From the NCBI GenBank assembly GCA_937927515.1, contig CALBDO010000008.1, positions 62,001 through 126,000 of the forward strand: a DNA stretch of 64,000 nt, in the 5' to 3' direction. Each line of letters opens with the position of its first letter. The first letter of the stretch is position 1. Of this stretch, positions 38,346 through 48,714 are shown one piece after another. The position numbers and the translations under genes are program-made. The notes under the pieces were generated by a model. It was not told where the DNA came from, searched no databases, and saw nothing but the letters and a program-made list of their open reading frames with translations. Source of the stretch: Candidatus Kapaibacterium sp. GTDB taxonomy: Bacteria > Bacteroidota > Ignavibacteria > Kapaibacteriales > UBA2268.

Positions 38346-38789
38346 TTAATTTTTTATTTGAAATGTTAGCACTTGCAACGAATCGAACAGTTCCCGGAAA
38401 AATATGCTGTTTTTGGTCTGGAATCTTGGTTGCCATTTGGCACTAAAATACACACCCAATCTGTTGTTCCGATATTCAACGAAATTCAATGTGTCGCCCC
38501 ATTCATTAATTGCCTGCGTCTTCAAAATTGTTGAATTAATATGCTCTAAGGTAGAGCAAAAAACTTTTGGTTGAAGATGGCGAATTTTTATCTTTTTATC
38601 TCCATTCATCACTTTATACAATCCACCATCTGAACGCAATAGATATCGCTCTTCTCTTTCTTTTGGCTTTTTATAAATTGTTCCCCAGTAGATTTCCAAC
38701 TGCTTTGTATCTTCGTTTATACAAAAAGGAAATTTTGTTGAACAAGAGAGAACAAAGATTAACAATATCATCAAAAAGCTATTTCTCAT
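38346..38789 (-). CDS. Lipoprotein of unknown function
   Basis: This is a 147-residue protein with a clear lipoprotein signal peptide: a hydrophobic run, then VLSC with the lipidated cysteine at residue 16. The mature part has two further cysteines and is mostly beta-strand-like. I recognise no family. The ATG is taken at 38789, where it shares one base with the gltX stop (TGATG). A TTG one codon earlier is unlikely. Coupling to gltX suggests shared transcription only, not function. Confidence 0.8.
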   Translation of the reverse strand: MRNSFLMILLIFVLSCSTKFPFCINEDTKQLEIYWGTIYKKPKEREERYLLRSDGGLYKVMNGDKKIKIRHLQPKVFCSTLEHINSTILKTQAINEWGDTLNFVEYRNNRLGVYFSAKWQPRFQTKNSIFFRELFDSLQVLTFQIKN

Positions 38790-40255
38790 CAAATTTCGAT
38801 TTGAATTTTTGGAACTACATTATTTAGAAAATTTTCAAGTCTTTCGACTACTTCCTCTTTGCCTAAAACTTCCATAGTCTCGAACATTCCCGCTCCATAT
38901 GATAGGCCTGTTATTGCGACTCGCAGTGAATGTATTATATTTCTCAATTTCAGATTCTTCGTGTTTAAATAGTTGACAATTGTATCATGTATTTTTTCTG
39001 ATGTAAATTCTTCGATTTGTTTTAAAATCGTCAATATATCCTTCATATTTTCATATGTGGTTTCGTTCCAATGCTTTTTTAAAAACTCTAAATCATACTG
39101 AACGGGCTTTTCGAACATATATGGAGCAAAATCCATAATATCTGGCAGCTTCTTCACCCTTTCTCTTAAAAGCGCAACAACTTTCTGTAAATAATCATCG
39201 GACAAACCCAAGTAGCCACGCCTTTCGACCCAAAACCGAAATTCTTTTGCCAGTTCGCTCACTGGCTTTGAATAAAGATATTTTGCATTTATTGCATCGA
39301 GTTTAACAACGTCGAAAATTGCCCCAGCTCGGTTTACTTTTTCCAATTCAAACTTATCAATCAGTTCTTCGATTGAGTAGATTTCCCTGTCTTTAGAGGG
39401 ATTCCAACCGAGCAATGCAATAAAGTTTACAAAAGCATCTCGGAAGTAGCCTTTTTCTATATAATCCTCGACAGCTACATCTCCCTGCCGCTTGCTCAAT
39501 TTGGTCTTGTCCTTGTTTAAAAGCAAAGGTAGATGTGCCAACTTAGGGACCTCCCATCCAAAAGCATTGTACAAAAGAATGTGTTTTGGAACAGAGGGTA
39601 ACCACTCCTCGCCACGAATGATATGGGTGATGTTCATAAGATGGTCGTCCACAACATTTGCAAGATGATACGTAGGATATCCATCAGATTTCAAAAGAAC
39701 CTGGTCGTCTACATCTTTGGAATTCACGATGATTTCCCCACGAATGATATCAAAAAACCGAATTTCTTGGCTTTCGGGGACTTTAAGACGAATTACATAA
39801 GGAATACCTTGTGAAATCAATTCCCTCGTTTTTTCATTTCCAAAAGTAAATTGATTTTTCATCGAGTGCCTATCATACTTAAATTCATGATGAGGTGATT
39901 TTTGACGCGCCTGTTCGAGTTCCTCCGCAGTATCAAAAGCATAATAAGCCCAGCCTTTTTCTACAAGCATCTCCGCATGTTTTCGATAGATTTCTAATCT
40001 TTCGGACTGAACATACGGAGCATATGGTCCACCAATATGTGGTCCTTCGTCGAATTCAATACCAGCCCAAGCAAGTGTTTTAATCAAATTTTCGACAGAG
40101 TTTGGAACATATCTCGTACGGTCGGTGTCTTCTATCCTTAAAATCAATTTTCCATTGTGTTTCTTTGCAAAGAGAAAATTATAAAGTGCTGTTCTCAAAC
40201 CACCCACATGAAGATAACCCGTCGGCGACGGAGCAAAGCGAACTCTCACAGACAT
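38789..40255 (-). CDS. gltX: Glutamyl-tRNA synthetase
   Basis: This is a class I aminoacyl-tRNA synthetase of 488 residues that charges tRNA-Glu and, in organisms with GatCAB, possibly tRNA-Gln as well. The HIGH-equivalent is RFAPSPTGYLHVGGLRTA and the KMSKS-equivalent is KLSKRQGD. LRIEDTDRTR is also present. The start is preceded by AGAGGA, a good Shine-Dalgarno sequence about nine bases upstream. It is divergent from the thioferritin gene. Confidence 0.97.
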   Translation of the reverse strand: MSVRVRFAPSPTGYLHVGGLRTALYNFLFAKKHNGKLILRIEDTDRTRYVPNSVENLIKTLAWAGIEFDEGPHIGGPYAPYVQSERLEIYRKHAEMLVEKGWAYYAFDTAEELEQARQKSPHHEFKYDRHSMKNQFTFGNEKTRELISQGIPYVIRLKVPESQEIRFFDIIRGEIIVNSKDVDDQVLLKSDGYPTYHLANVVDDHLMNITHIIRGEEWLPSVPKHILLYNAFGWEVPKLAHLPLLLNKDKTKLSKRQGDVAVEDYIEKGYFRDAFVNFIALLGWNPSKDREIYSIEELIDKFELEKVNRAGAIFDVVKLDAINAKYLYSKPVSELAKEFRFWVERRGYLGLSDDYLQKVVALLRERVKKLPDIMDFAPYMFEKPVQYDLEFLKKHWNETTYENMKDILTILKQIEEFTSEKIHDTIVNYLNTKNLKLRNIIHSLRVAITGLSYGAGMFETMEVLGKEEVVERLENFLNNVVPKIQIEI

Positions 40256-40356
40256 AGTTTTTGTCCTCTAAAAGAAAAACAAAATTACGAAATTCCTCAA
40301 TGTTGCAAGGTATTTGCGTCTAATCCATTATGAGTTGCAATTGATTAATTAGTCGG

Positions 40357-40384
40357 TTCATTAATTTGCCGTAACATTTAGAAT
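40357..40384 (+). promoter_or_regulatory. Possible promoter for the thioferritin gene
   Basis: TTCATT (40357-40362), a 16-base spacer and TAGAAT (40379-40384) lie upstream of the ATG at 40427. The -10 box matches consensus in five of six positions and the -35 box in three. A strong Shine-Dalgarno AAAAGGGA lies just before the start codon. Confidence 0.35.
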
Positions 40385-40399
40385 AGAAAATATTCCTAA
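40378..40399. promoter_or_regulatory. Candidate operator: imperfect inverted repeat
   Basis: TTAGAATA (40378-40385) and TATTCCTAA (40391-40399) are inverted copies differing by one extra base, around GAAAA. The repeat overlaps the proposed -10 box of the thioferritin promoter. This would suit an iron- or peroxide-responsive repressor. It does not fit the 15-bp PerR box exactly. Confidence 0.3.
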
Positions 40400-40426
40400 A
40401 TTTACTTTTTTTTAAAAGGGATTTAC

Positions 40427-40939
40427 ATGGGAAGAAAGGCAACGGAAATTATTGGAATCAATGTCGAAGAATTAATTAAAAACTTAAACTGTGCTTTAGC
40501 AGAGGAATGGCTTGCTTTCTATCAATATTGGATTGGTGCTCGGTTGATGGTCGGCCCAATGCGAGGTGAAATCGAGCCAGAACTACTTCTCCACGCTTCC
40601 CAAGAATTGAACCATGCCGTTCTTGTTGTCAACAGAATCATCCAATTAGGCGGGACCCCAATACTTACTCCAGAGGATTGGTTTAAATACGCAAACTGCA
40701 AGTACGAAGCCCCAATCGACCCCTACATCGAAGTGATACTCCAGCAAAATCTCGATGCAGAGCGCTGCGCAATACAAAGGTATCAAGAAATTGCATCGCT
40801 GACAAATGGAAAAGACTTTGCAACTTACCAAATGGCTGTTACTATTCTTAACGAAGAAATTGAACACGAGGAAGATATCGAATCTTGGATTTCTGATATC
40901 ATTCGTCTAAAAGAGGAATTTAAATCGATGAGATTTTAA
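40427..40939 (+). CDS. Dps-like thioferritin (DPSL)
   Basis: This is a 170-residue ferritin-like protein expected to form a dodecameric cage that oxidises and stores iron using peroxide. The di-iron ligands are all visible: Glu26/27 in LAEEWLAFYQY, Glu60 and His63 in ASQELNHA, Glu112 in DAERCAIQRYQEI, and Glu144 and His147 in NEEIEHEED. Cys91 (YANCKYEAP) and Cys114 (ERCAIQ) correspond to the disulfide pair next to the ferroxidase site in Sulfolobus DPSL, the thioferritin signature. The region from AERCAIQ to the final ExxH closely resembles that archaeal protein. It stands alone and is divergent from gltX, with a strong Shine-Dalgarno and a possible operator. Oxidative-stress control is plausible but unproven. 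Confidence 0.88.
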   Translation: MGRKATEIIGINVEELIKNLNCALAEEWLAFYQYWIGARLMVGPMRGEIEPELLLHASQELNHAVLVVNRIIQLGGTPILTPEDWFKYANCKYEAPIDPYIEVILQQNLDAERCAIQRYQEIASLTNGKDFATYQMAVTILNEEIEHEEDIESWISDIIRLKEEFKSMRF

Positions 40940-40957
40940 AATTGCTCGCAAATTATT

Positions 40958-41689
40958 TCATTTAGGACTATTTTTTAGTTCGGGTGGGAGAATATAATAC
41001 TTTGGTGGCACCTTACTTAATGTATCGTCATTTTGTCTTTTATTTTTCGATTCAAGTTCTTTGGTGTTCATAGCCTTTTGTTTTCCATCGTTAGGTTCCA
41101 AGCTATACCTTTCGTTGTTTGTTAATACCAATCTCGGCAAGCTTCTACTTTGGGTATCCTCCATTTTTTCATCAACTTTTGGAATTGGTGTAGCGGCTGT
41201 GTCGACTGGTTCCTTTTTCTTTGGTGTTATTTGGGCAAAAGGTGCATTTTCTTGCTTCTTAGGCTCTTTGTATTTGAATGCAAAACTCTTCGAAGAAAGG
41301 GAGCTTGCAAAAATCCCAGAATTCGATAGACATTCTAAAAAAGAAAAGAATGGAATTAAAAGTTTGTCCTTGTAAAGTATTGCTGGTCGGTTCATTTGAA
41401 ATTCAAATTTCCCAAAACTTTTATGATATAATGCGAAAAACATCGACCCAGGAAGAAAAAATAAACTGGTCTGACCAAATACATAAGTATAACTTTTACT
41501 GTCTTCAACAAAGTTTTTTCGACCCTTATCTAAACTCTCGAAATAAAAATACTCGAACTCTTTTAATTTGATTACATAAATAGCTCGAACCTTATCGTCG
41601 ATGCTAAAATATAATTTTTTATAACTTTGGCATTTTAAAACATCCACGAAAAGAACAAAGCACAAAAAAGACAGTGCATAAAATTTCAT
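40958..41689 (-). CDS. Secreted protein, possible copper-amine-oxidase-like N domain
   Basis: This is a 243-residue protein with a signal peptide (about 1-20). Residues about 25-145 look like the copper-amine-oxidase-N type beta domain often found at the front of envelope proteins and amidases. The cue is the pattern SLFFLPGSMFFALY, then DKLLIPFFSFLECL. The remaining 100 residues are lysine-, proline- and asparagine-rich, probably disordered, and contain no catalytic domain. It may be a stand-alone envelope protein or a remnant of a larger amidase. The family call is tentative. It is encoded 15 bases downstream of the FKBP lipoprotein gene. Confidence 0.7.
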   Translation of the reverse strand: MKFYALSFLCFVLFVDVLKCQSYKKLYFSIDDKVRAIYVIKLKEFEYFYFESLDKGRKNFVEDSKSYTYVFGQTSLFFLPGSMFFALYHKSFGKFEFQMNRPAILYKDKLLIPFFSFLECLSNSGIFASSLSSKSFAFKYKEPKKQENAPFAQITPKKKEPVDTAATPIPKVDEKMEDTQSRSLPRLVLTNNERYSLEPNDGKQKAMNTKELESKNKRQNDDTLSKVPPKYYILPPELKNSPK

Positions 41690-41704
41690 CTTTTTAATAA
41701 TTAA

Positions 41705-42463
41705 TTAATTATTACCTTTTGGAGAATTGTTCTTATCACTTGGTTGTTTTTCAATTTTAACCAGCTCGATTTCGAATATTGTTGTAGCATTTGGTGGTAT
41801 AGTTGGAGGAGCACCTTTGTCGCCCCAGCCGAGGTGGGGCGGAACATAGATTCGCCAAATCGACCCTTCGCGCATACGTGTAATTGCCTCTCTCCAACCG
41901 GGAACAACCCTTGCTAGTTCGAGTGTCACAGGGCTTCGAGTATAAGTGTTGTCGAACACCCTACCGTCGAGGTATTGAGCTTTTAGATGGATGGTGACAA
42001 AATCAGTTTCTTTCGGAATATCTCCTTTTCCCTCGCGAAGCACTTCGTACTGTAAGCCAGATGGCGTCTCGACAATCCCAGGTCTTTTTCTATTGCTATC
42101 CAAGAATGCCTTGCCTTGTTCAAGATTTTTTGGTGCTTCTTCCAAAAGCTTCTTCTCTTGGATTTTCATCCGTTCTTCTTGTCGTGTGAGTAATATCTTT
42201 TGAAATTCTATCCTAAATGAGTCCAATTCACCGGGGGTCATAAATGTAGAGTCACCCTTGAAAGCATTTCTAAATCCTAAAACAAGATAATCCATATTTA
42301 TTTTTAAAGAATCGCGCATCATTTGTCGTCCAATGTCGTAACCAATCATATAACTGGCTTTGTCGTCTGGATTTGTAGGCTTTGGCAAATTTGTCTTGAT
42401 TGTCTCCCGTCCACCACAAGAGAACAGAAAAACCACGGAAAGAAAGAAAAGGAAATTTCTCAT
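41705..42463 (-). CDS. FKBP-type peptidyl-prolyl isomerase lipoprotein (FkpA/Mip-like)
   Basis: This is a 252-residue lipoprotein with lipobox LFSC and the lipidated cysteine at residue 16. Residues about 30-125 form the helical dimerisation arm of FkpA/Mip proteins (DKASYMIGYDIGRQM). Residues 130-240 form the FKBP fold (ETPSGLQYEVLREG, GRVFDNTY, VVPGWREAITRMREGSIWRIYVPP, GAPPTIPPNATTIFEIEL). It probably catalyses proline isomerisation and assists folding in the periplasm. It is divergent from the FliK-like gene at 42561. Confidence 0.95.
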   Translation of the reverse strand: MRNFLFFLSVVFLFSCGGRETIKTNLPKPTNPDDKASYMIGYDIGRQMMRDSLKINMDYLVLGFRNAFKGDSTFMTPGELDSFRIEFQKILLTRQEERMKIQEKKLLEEAPKNLEQGKAFLDSNRKRPGIVETPSGLQYEVLREGKGDIPKETDFVTIHLKAQYLDGRVFDNTYTRSPVTLELARVVPGWREAITRMREGSIWRIYVPPHLGWGDKGAPPTIPPNATTIFEIELVKIEKQPSDKNNSPKGNN

Positions 42464-42514
42464 CTTGTTACCCTATTAAAAAAAACAAAATTACAAATTA
42501 TTTTTTTGTAAATT

Positions 42515-42543
42515 TTAGTAATTTGCTAAGTTACGACTATAAA
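42515..42543 (+). promoter_or_regulatory. Possible promoter for the FliK-like gene
   Basis: TTAGTA (42515-42520), a 17-base spacer and TATAAA (42538-42543) end 17 bases before the ATG at 42561. The -10 box is good and the -35 box weak. The spacing to the start resembles the two stronger promoters at 16258 and 55455. Confidence 0.35.
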
Positions 42544-42560
42544 AAAAGTTAATATACACA

Positions 42561-43781
42561 ATGGTAGCCGAATTTAAATTTCCAAGCGAAATAGACCCTC
42601 TGGGAGGCAATGTGAACCGTAGCTTGGATTATCAAAGGTTGCCACAAGGACGGCAAAAGCAGATTTCTGTGCGAAATGGCGAAATCATTCGTGGCAAGAT
42701 TATGGAAGTCATTTCCCCTCGCCAGGCTGTAATCTCCCTGCCCGATGGAACATTTACTGCAGAAATTTCAGGTAAATTCAAACCAGGCGACGAGCTTTTT
42801 TTCCGCGTCCAATCTGCAGAACCTACTTTGATACTAAAAATTCATAGCCTATTTGTAACAAGAGACAATAAAGAACTATCAACAAATGAAATTTTACGAA
42901 TTTTAGACCTACCACGAACAAACTTGTTTGAAAAAATTATCGAAAGCGAAAAATCAAAATCAAATCTTCTTGTACGCGATGATATAATTCTTTTGGCAAA
43001 ATATGCTCAGTCAATAACTGAGAAATATCCGAAAGAGAATATAAACTTACTACTTCGGTTTTTGGAATTTTCGCTGAAAAATCTAATTATGCCCGAGACA
43101 CAGCTTTATTTCTCTTACGCAAAAATTTTCGATTTTGGCAAAATCTCCAACCAAATTATAAATTTCTTACTATCTAATCAAAAATTGTTGCCCGAAGAAA
43201 GTAGAAAAAAAATCTTGGATTTCCAAAATTTACTTACCAAAAGAACAGATACTACTACTCTTTTTCAATTATTCAGCCCCAATTTTTCCCACACAAGTGA
43301 TAACTTTATTAATACACTTGTCTCGGCGCTCAATCAATTAGACCTATCATCGGATATTAAATCAATCTTTACCGAACTTAAAAGTATTTTAAACTACCTA
43401 TGGACAATTAACTCCGCATCGATACTTTCGGGCGGGAATACTATTTTTTTCATTCTTCCATACATACAAGGAACTAATTTAAGATATTCTGTCTTTCGTT
43501 ATCGCAAAAAAGTGTTTGGTAGCAAGCAAGAAGAAACTTTCACCCTCGATGACGAAGAAACAATCGAGCCAGTCGCAAGCAACTTGGAAAATGAAATGAA
43601 ACAATTTTTCTCAAGCCAGCAAGGGAAACAATTATACCAGCAACTTGTCAATTCATACAAAAGAACCTCTACTCGAGAAGGGGATAAATTAATCATCAAA
43701 TCACCATTTGGTTCGGTTCAAGTTGTCCGCATTTTTGCTCCAGGAAGCAGTGGGCAAGCCAGCGTCTCAATTGTGATTTAA
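42561..43781 (+). CDS. FliK-like protein (candidate flagellar hook-length control)
   Basis: This is a 406-residue cytoplasmic protein with no signal peptide. Residues about 38-95 form a small beta domain (GEIIRGKIMEVISPRQAVISLPDG, shown here as separate strands GEIIRGKIMEV and RQAVISLPDG, then FKPGDELFFRVQ). This is the pattern at the front of many FliK-family proteins. The middle is helical and Asn/Ser/Lys-rich. Near the C-terminus a compact region (FFILPYIQGTNLRYSVFRYRKK) resembles the FliK C-terminal domain, which senses the export gate. The window carries fliLMNO, so a flagellar role is coherent. FliK proteins diverge strongly, and the call rests on pattern rather than on a strict motif. 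Confidence 0.55.
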   Translation: MVAEFKFPSEIDPLGGNVNRSLDYQRLPQGRQKQISVRNGEIIRGKIMEVISPRQAVISLPDGTFTAEISGKFKPGDELFFRVQSAEPTLILKIHSLFVTRDNKELSTNEILRILDLPRTNLFEKIIESEKSKSNLLVRDDIILLAKYAQSITEKYPKENINLLLRFLEFSLKNLIMPETQLYFSYAKIFDFGKISNQIINFLLSNQKLLPEESRKKILDFQNLLTKRTDTTTLFQLFSPNFSHTSDNFINTLVSALNQLDLSSDIKSIFTELKSILNYLWTINSASILSGGNTIFFILPYIQGTNLRYSVFRYRKKVFGSKQEETFTLDDEETIEPVASNLENEMKQFFSSQQGKQLYQQLVNSYKRTSTREGDKLIIKSPFGSVQVVRIFAPGSSGQASVSIVI

Positions 43782-43827
43782 TTTATTTGTGCTAATTTTG
43801 CTTTTTGCAAAACCAACGAAATACAAC

Positions 43828-45300
43828 ATGGCTTATCAAATATACCTTTTTAATTCACTTACAAGAAAAATCGAGAAATTCACACCACTGGAAGGTAAAA
43901 CAGTTCGAATGTATTCTTGCGGCCCAACAGTATACAATTATGCTCACATTGGTAATATGCGTTCCTTTCTCTTTGCAGACCTATTGCAAAGGGTATTGAG
44001 GGTGGTCGGTGGATATAAAGTCCGTTGGGTAATGAATATTACGAACATTGATGACAAAACGATAAGAGATAGCGCCTTTGGTAGTATAGCTTGGTTGCCA
44101 GAGATGGGAAAGCAAACAGACGACCCAATGCAAAACTTAATAAAATTCACAGAATTTTATCGCAAAGCATTTCTCGAGGATATACAAAAGCTGGGTATAA
44201 ATCTGAACGACTTTTACAAAATGCCCAAAGCAACGGATTATATTCCTCAAATGCAGGAGTTAGTGAAAAGAATTGTGGAAAAAGGTTTTGGGTACATCGC
44301 TAATGGTTCGGTCTACTTCGATGTAAGCAAATGGAGAAATTATGACATTTATGGCAAACTTTATCATATCGATTTTGAAAAATTCAAAGAAGGCTCGAGG
44401 ATAGACGCCGACTCTTACGATAAAGAAGAGTTTTCAGATTTTGCTCTCTGGAAGGCAAAGAAAACTGGAGAACCGTATTGGAAATTTACTTTAAATGGAA
44501 TATGTTGCGATGGACGGCCAGGGTGGCACCTTGAGTGCTCTGTAATGGAACGAGAAATTCTTGGGCTACCGTTCGACATTCACACTGGTGGCGTAGACCT
44601 TAAATTCCCGCATCACGAAGATGAAATCGCCCAAAGCAAAGCCGGATATGGCATCGAACCCACTGCATTTTGGTGTCACAATGAATTTCTGCTCGTCGAA
44701 AGCAAAAAGATGAGCAAATCACTAGGAAATTTTTTCACACTGCGCGACTTGCTCGAAAAAGGTATAGACCCTATCGACATAAGATACCTAATGTTTACTG
44801 TTCATTATTCGACACAATTAAACTTTACTTTCGATGGCTTGAACTCTGCACGTAAAGCACGCCTACGAGTGCAGAACTACATCTATGAATTGTTCGAAAA
44901 TAAAAACGAAACTGGCATCGAACCAGACATAGAAAAACTCCGCGACCTTGTGTTTGCAGAACTGGCAAACGATTTACAAACGCCCAAGGCAATTGCCTAT
45001 TTATTCGAATTTCTAAATGAGCACCCAGCAAATAATTTAAGCAAATCTGCTGTAAATCGTCTGGTCAACTTTTTCGAAGAACTTAACAAAATATTTAACG
45101 TATGGAAAATTGAACCAAAACCAAGCGAAACTATACAAATCCCCGAGGAAGTTATTCATCTGGCAGAGAAAAGATACCAAGCAAGAAAAGACAAAGACTA
45201 CAAGTTGGCAGACAAGTTGAGAGAGGAAATACTATCCAAGGGATTTATTGTTATTGACAAAAAAGATGGCTTCGAATTGAGACCAAACGAAAACGATTGA
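43828..45300 (+). CDS. cysS: Cysteinyl-tRNA synthetase
   Basis: This is a class I aminoacyl-tRNA synthetase of 490 residues that charges tRNA-Cys. The HIGH motif is NYAHIGNMRSF and the KMSKS motif is SKKMSKSLGN. Zinc ligands are in YSCGPTVYNY, the CCDGRPGWHLECSVM block and HHEDEIAQS. I start at the ATG at 43828 (MAYQIYLFNS), which gives the usual family N-terminus. A longer in-frame reading would add 13 residues with no match to the family. It follows the FliK-like gene by 46 bases and converges with the phosphohexomutase gene. Confidence 0.97.
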   Translation: MAYQIYLFNSLTRKIEKFTPLEGKTVRMYSCGPTVYNYAHIGNMRSFLFADLLQRVLRVVGGYKVRWVMNITNIDDKTIRDSAFGSIAWLPEMGKQTDDPMQNLIKFTEFYRKAFLEDIQKLGINLNDFYKMPKATDYIPQMQELVKRIVEKGFGYIANGSVYFDVSKWRNYDIYGKLYHIDFEKFKEGSRIDADSYDKEEFSDFALWKAKKTGEPYWKFTLNGICCDGRPGWHLECSVMEREILGLPFDIHTGGVDLKFPHHEDEIAQSKAGYGIEPTAFWCHNEFLLVESKKMSKSLGNFFTLRDLLEKGIDPIDIRYLMFTVHYSTQLNFTFDGLNSARKARLRVQNYIYELFENKNETGIEPDIEKLRDLVFAELANDLQTPKAIAYLFEFLNEHPANNLSKSAVNRLVNFFEELNKIFNVWKIEPKPSETIQIPEEVIHLAEKRYQARKDKDYKLADKLREEILSKGFIVIDKKDGFELRPNEND

Positions 45301-45315
45301 GTTTGGCTTAGGTAT

Positions 45316-46713
45316 TTATCGCAACAGTCTAACGGCACTATCGAGTAGTTCGTTTACGATGCTCATAGAGCTTGCTTCTGCATAGAAACGCACTAGTGGT
45401 TCTGTCCCCGAGGGTCTTATCAAAAGCCAACCGTCATCTAAATAGAATTTATAACCATCCTTTGTATCGATATTTCTAACTAAATATTTTCCAATTTTCG
45501 TGGGGCTTTTCGAGCAAGCACGAAGCAAAGCTCTCTTTTCTTGTTCCGAGACTCTTAAATCGCGCCTCCAATAACGATGTGGACCGAATTCTTTATCCAA
45601 CTCGTCGGATAGTTCTTTGACTGTCATATTTCGTTTAGCCATTATCTCGAGCAATAACAAAGCATTGAATATACCATCGCGCTCGGGTATATGTATGATT
45701 GTGCCTAAACCGCCGGATTCCTCCCCGCCGATTAATATTTTTTGCTCGTTCATCAATTTAGCAATATGTTTGAAGCCTACGGGTGTCTCAAATAACTGCA
45801 AGTTGTTTTTTTCGCAGTACTTGTCCACCATTGAGGTGAGCGAGACCGTTTTTGCAACAGCGCCCTTTTTCCCACGAAATTCATAAAGGTATTTCAACAA
45901 AATCATAAAGATACGATGCGAGTCGACAAAGTTTCCCTCGTTGTCTACAACCCCCAGTCTATCTGCATCACCATCAGAAGCAATTCCAATGTCGTATTTA
46001 CCAGTTTTCATTAAATCTACCAAGGCATGTAAATTTTCGGGAACGGGTTCTGGATGGTGTAATTCTCCAAATGATGGGTTTACAGAGCCATGTATCTCGG
46101 TAATATCGGGAAGAAGCAACTTGAGTATACCTTGACCGGCACCATACATCGGGTCGAACAAAATTTTAAAGTTCTTAGAACGTATCAAATCTATATCAAT
46201 TTTTTTCTTTATATACCTTAAATATGGCTCACGTGCATCAAATGGACGAATAAGTCTTGTCCCAATGTATATGTCCCAAGATTTAAATCTCATTTTTGGG
46301 ACTCTTTTAATATTTTGCAATTCAGCTTCGACCTTTTTAACTTCCTCGGGTGGAGCTGGCCCACCGAAGCGACCCTTGATTTTATATCCATTATAATTAG
46401 GTGGGTTATGAGATGCAGTAATAACAATTCCAAGGTCGGAGCCCTTTTGCTTGGTGTGAAAAGAAACCATAGGGGTCGAAGCAAAAGTATTGGTTAGATG
46501 TGCAACTATGTCATTGTATGCAAAAATCAGAGCAATTTCGTGAGCGAATTCCTTTGATAGGAATCGAGTATCGTAACCTATAACAACAGAAAGGTTGGAT
46601 TTTTTTAAAGATTTAAGATAATTAACAGTGGCAAGGGCAACTTTGTGTAAATTTTCAAAAGTGAAATCCCGAGCGATTTCACCACGCCATCCATCGGTAC
46701 CAAAAGCAATCAT
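45316..46713 (-). CDS. Phosphoglucomutase/phosphomannomutase family enzyme
   Basis: This is a 465-residue alpha-D-phosphohexomutase that moves phosphate between C1 and C6 of a hexose. The active-site phosphoserine is in VITASHNPPNYNGYK. The metal-binding loop is SDGDADRLG, the sugar-binding loop GGEESGGLG and the phosphate-binding loop RPSGTEPLVRF. The N-terminal FGTDGWRGEIA is typical. Glucose versus mannose versus glucosamine preference cannot be read from these motifs. It is the last gene of the minus-strand run and begins 26 bases after the eno stop. Confidence 0.95.
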   Translation of the reverse strand: MIAFGTDGWRGEIARDFTFENLHKVALATVNYLKSLKKSNLSVVIGYDTRFLSKEFAHEIALIFAYNDIVAHLTNTFASTPMVSFHTKQKGSDLGIVITASHNPPNYNGYKIKGRFGGPAPPEEVKKVEAELQNIKRVPKMRFKSWDIYIGTRLIRPFDAREPYLRYIKKKIDIDLIRSKNFKILFDPMYGAGQGILKLLLPDITEIHGSVNPSFGELHHPEPVPENLHALVDLMKTGKYDIGIASDGDADRLGVVDNEGNFVDSHRIFMILLKYLYEFRGKKGAVAKTVSLTSMVDKYCEKNNLQLFETPVGFKHIAKLMNEQKILIGGEESGGLGTIIHIPERDGIFNALLLLEIMAKRNMTVKELSDELDKEFGPHRYWRRDLRVSEQEKRALLRACSKSPTKIGKYLVRNIDTKDGYKFYLDDGWLLIRPSGTEPLVRFYAEASSMSIVNELLDSAVRLLR

Positions 46714-46739
46714 AAATCAAAATTATATGTTGAACAATT

Positions 46740-48335
<1,596 letters not shown>

Positions 48336-48339
<4 letters not shown>

Positions 48340-48662
48340 TTCAATAATTTCTCGATTTGTTCAAGGATAATCGACTTTCCAACTGCTCCAATTGTGGATG
48401 AAATTAATTTACCATTTTGGAAGTATAACAAAGTGGGTATAGAGCGAATTCCATAGTTAATGGCAGTATTTGGGTTGTTGTCTACATCGAGTTTACATAC
48501 TTTAATTTTACCGTCGTACTCTTTAGCGATTTCTTCAACTATTGGGGCAATCAAACGACAGGGCGCACACCAAGTTGCCCAGAAGTCTACGATGACTGGG
48601 ATGTCCGAATTAATAACCTCGTCTTCAAACGTTTGGTCTGTAACATGAATAACTTGTCCCAT
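48336..48662 (-). CDS. trxA: Thioredoxin
   Basis: This is a 108-residue cytoplasmic disulfide reductase. The redox motif is WCAPCR in DFWATWCAPCRLIAPI, with the cis-proline loop at IRSIPTLLYFQNG. One change from the most common version is an alanine in place of the glycine of WCGPC, as seen in many valid thioredoxins. It heads the tight trxA-phhB-eno group, 52 bases after the asnS stop. Confidence 0.96.
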
Positions 48663-48714
48663 AATCCACCAAATAAAATAAATTTATATATTCGAATTAA
48701 AACACAAAATATTT

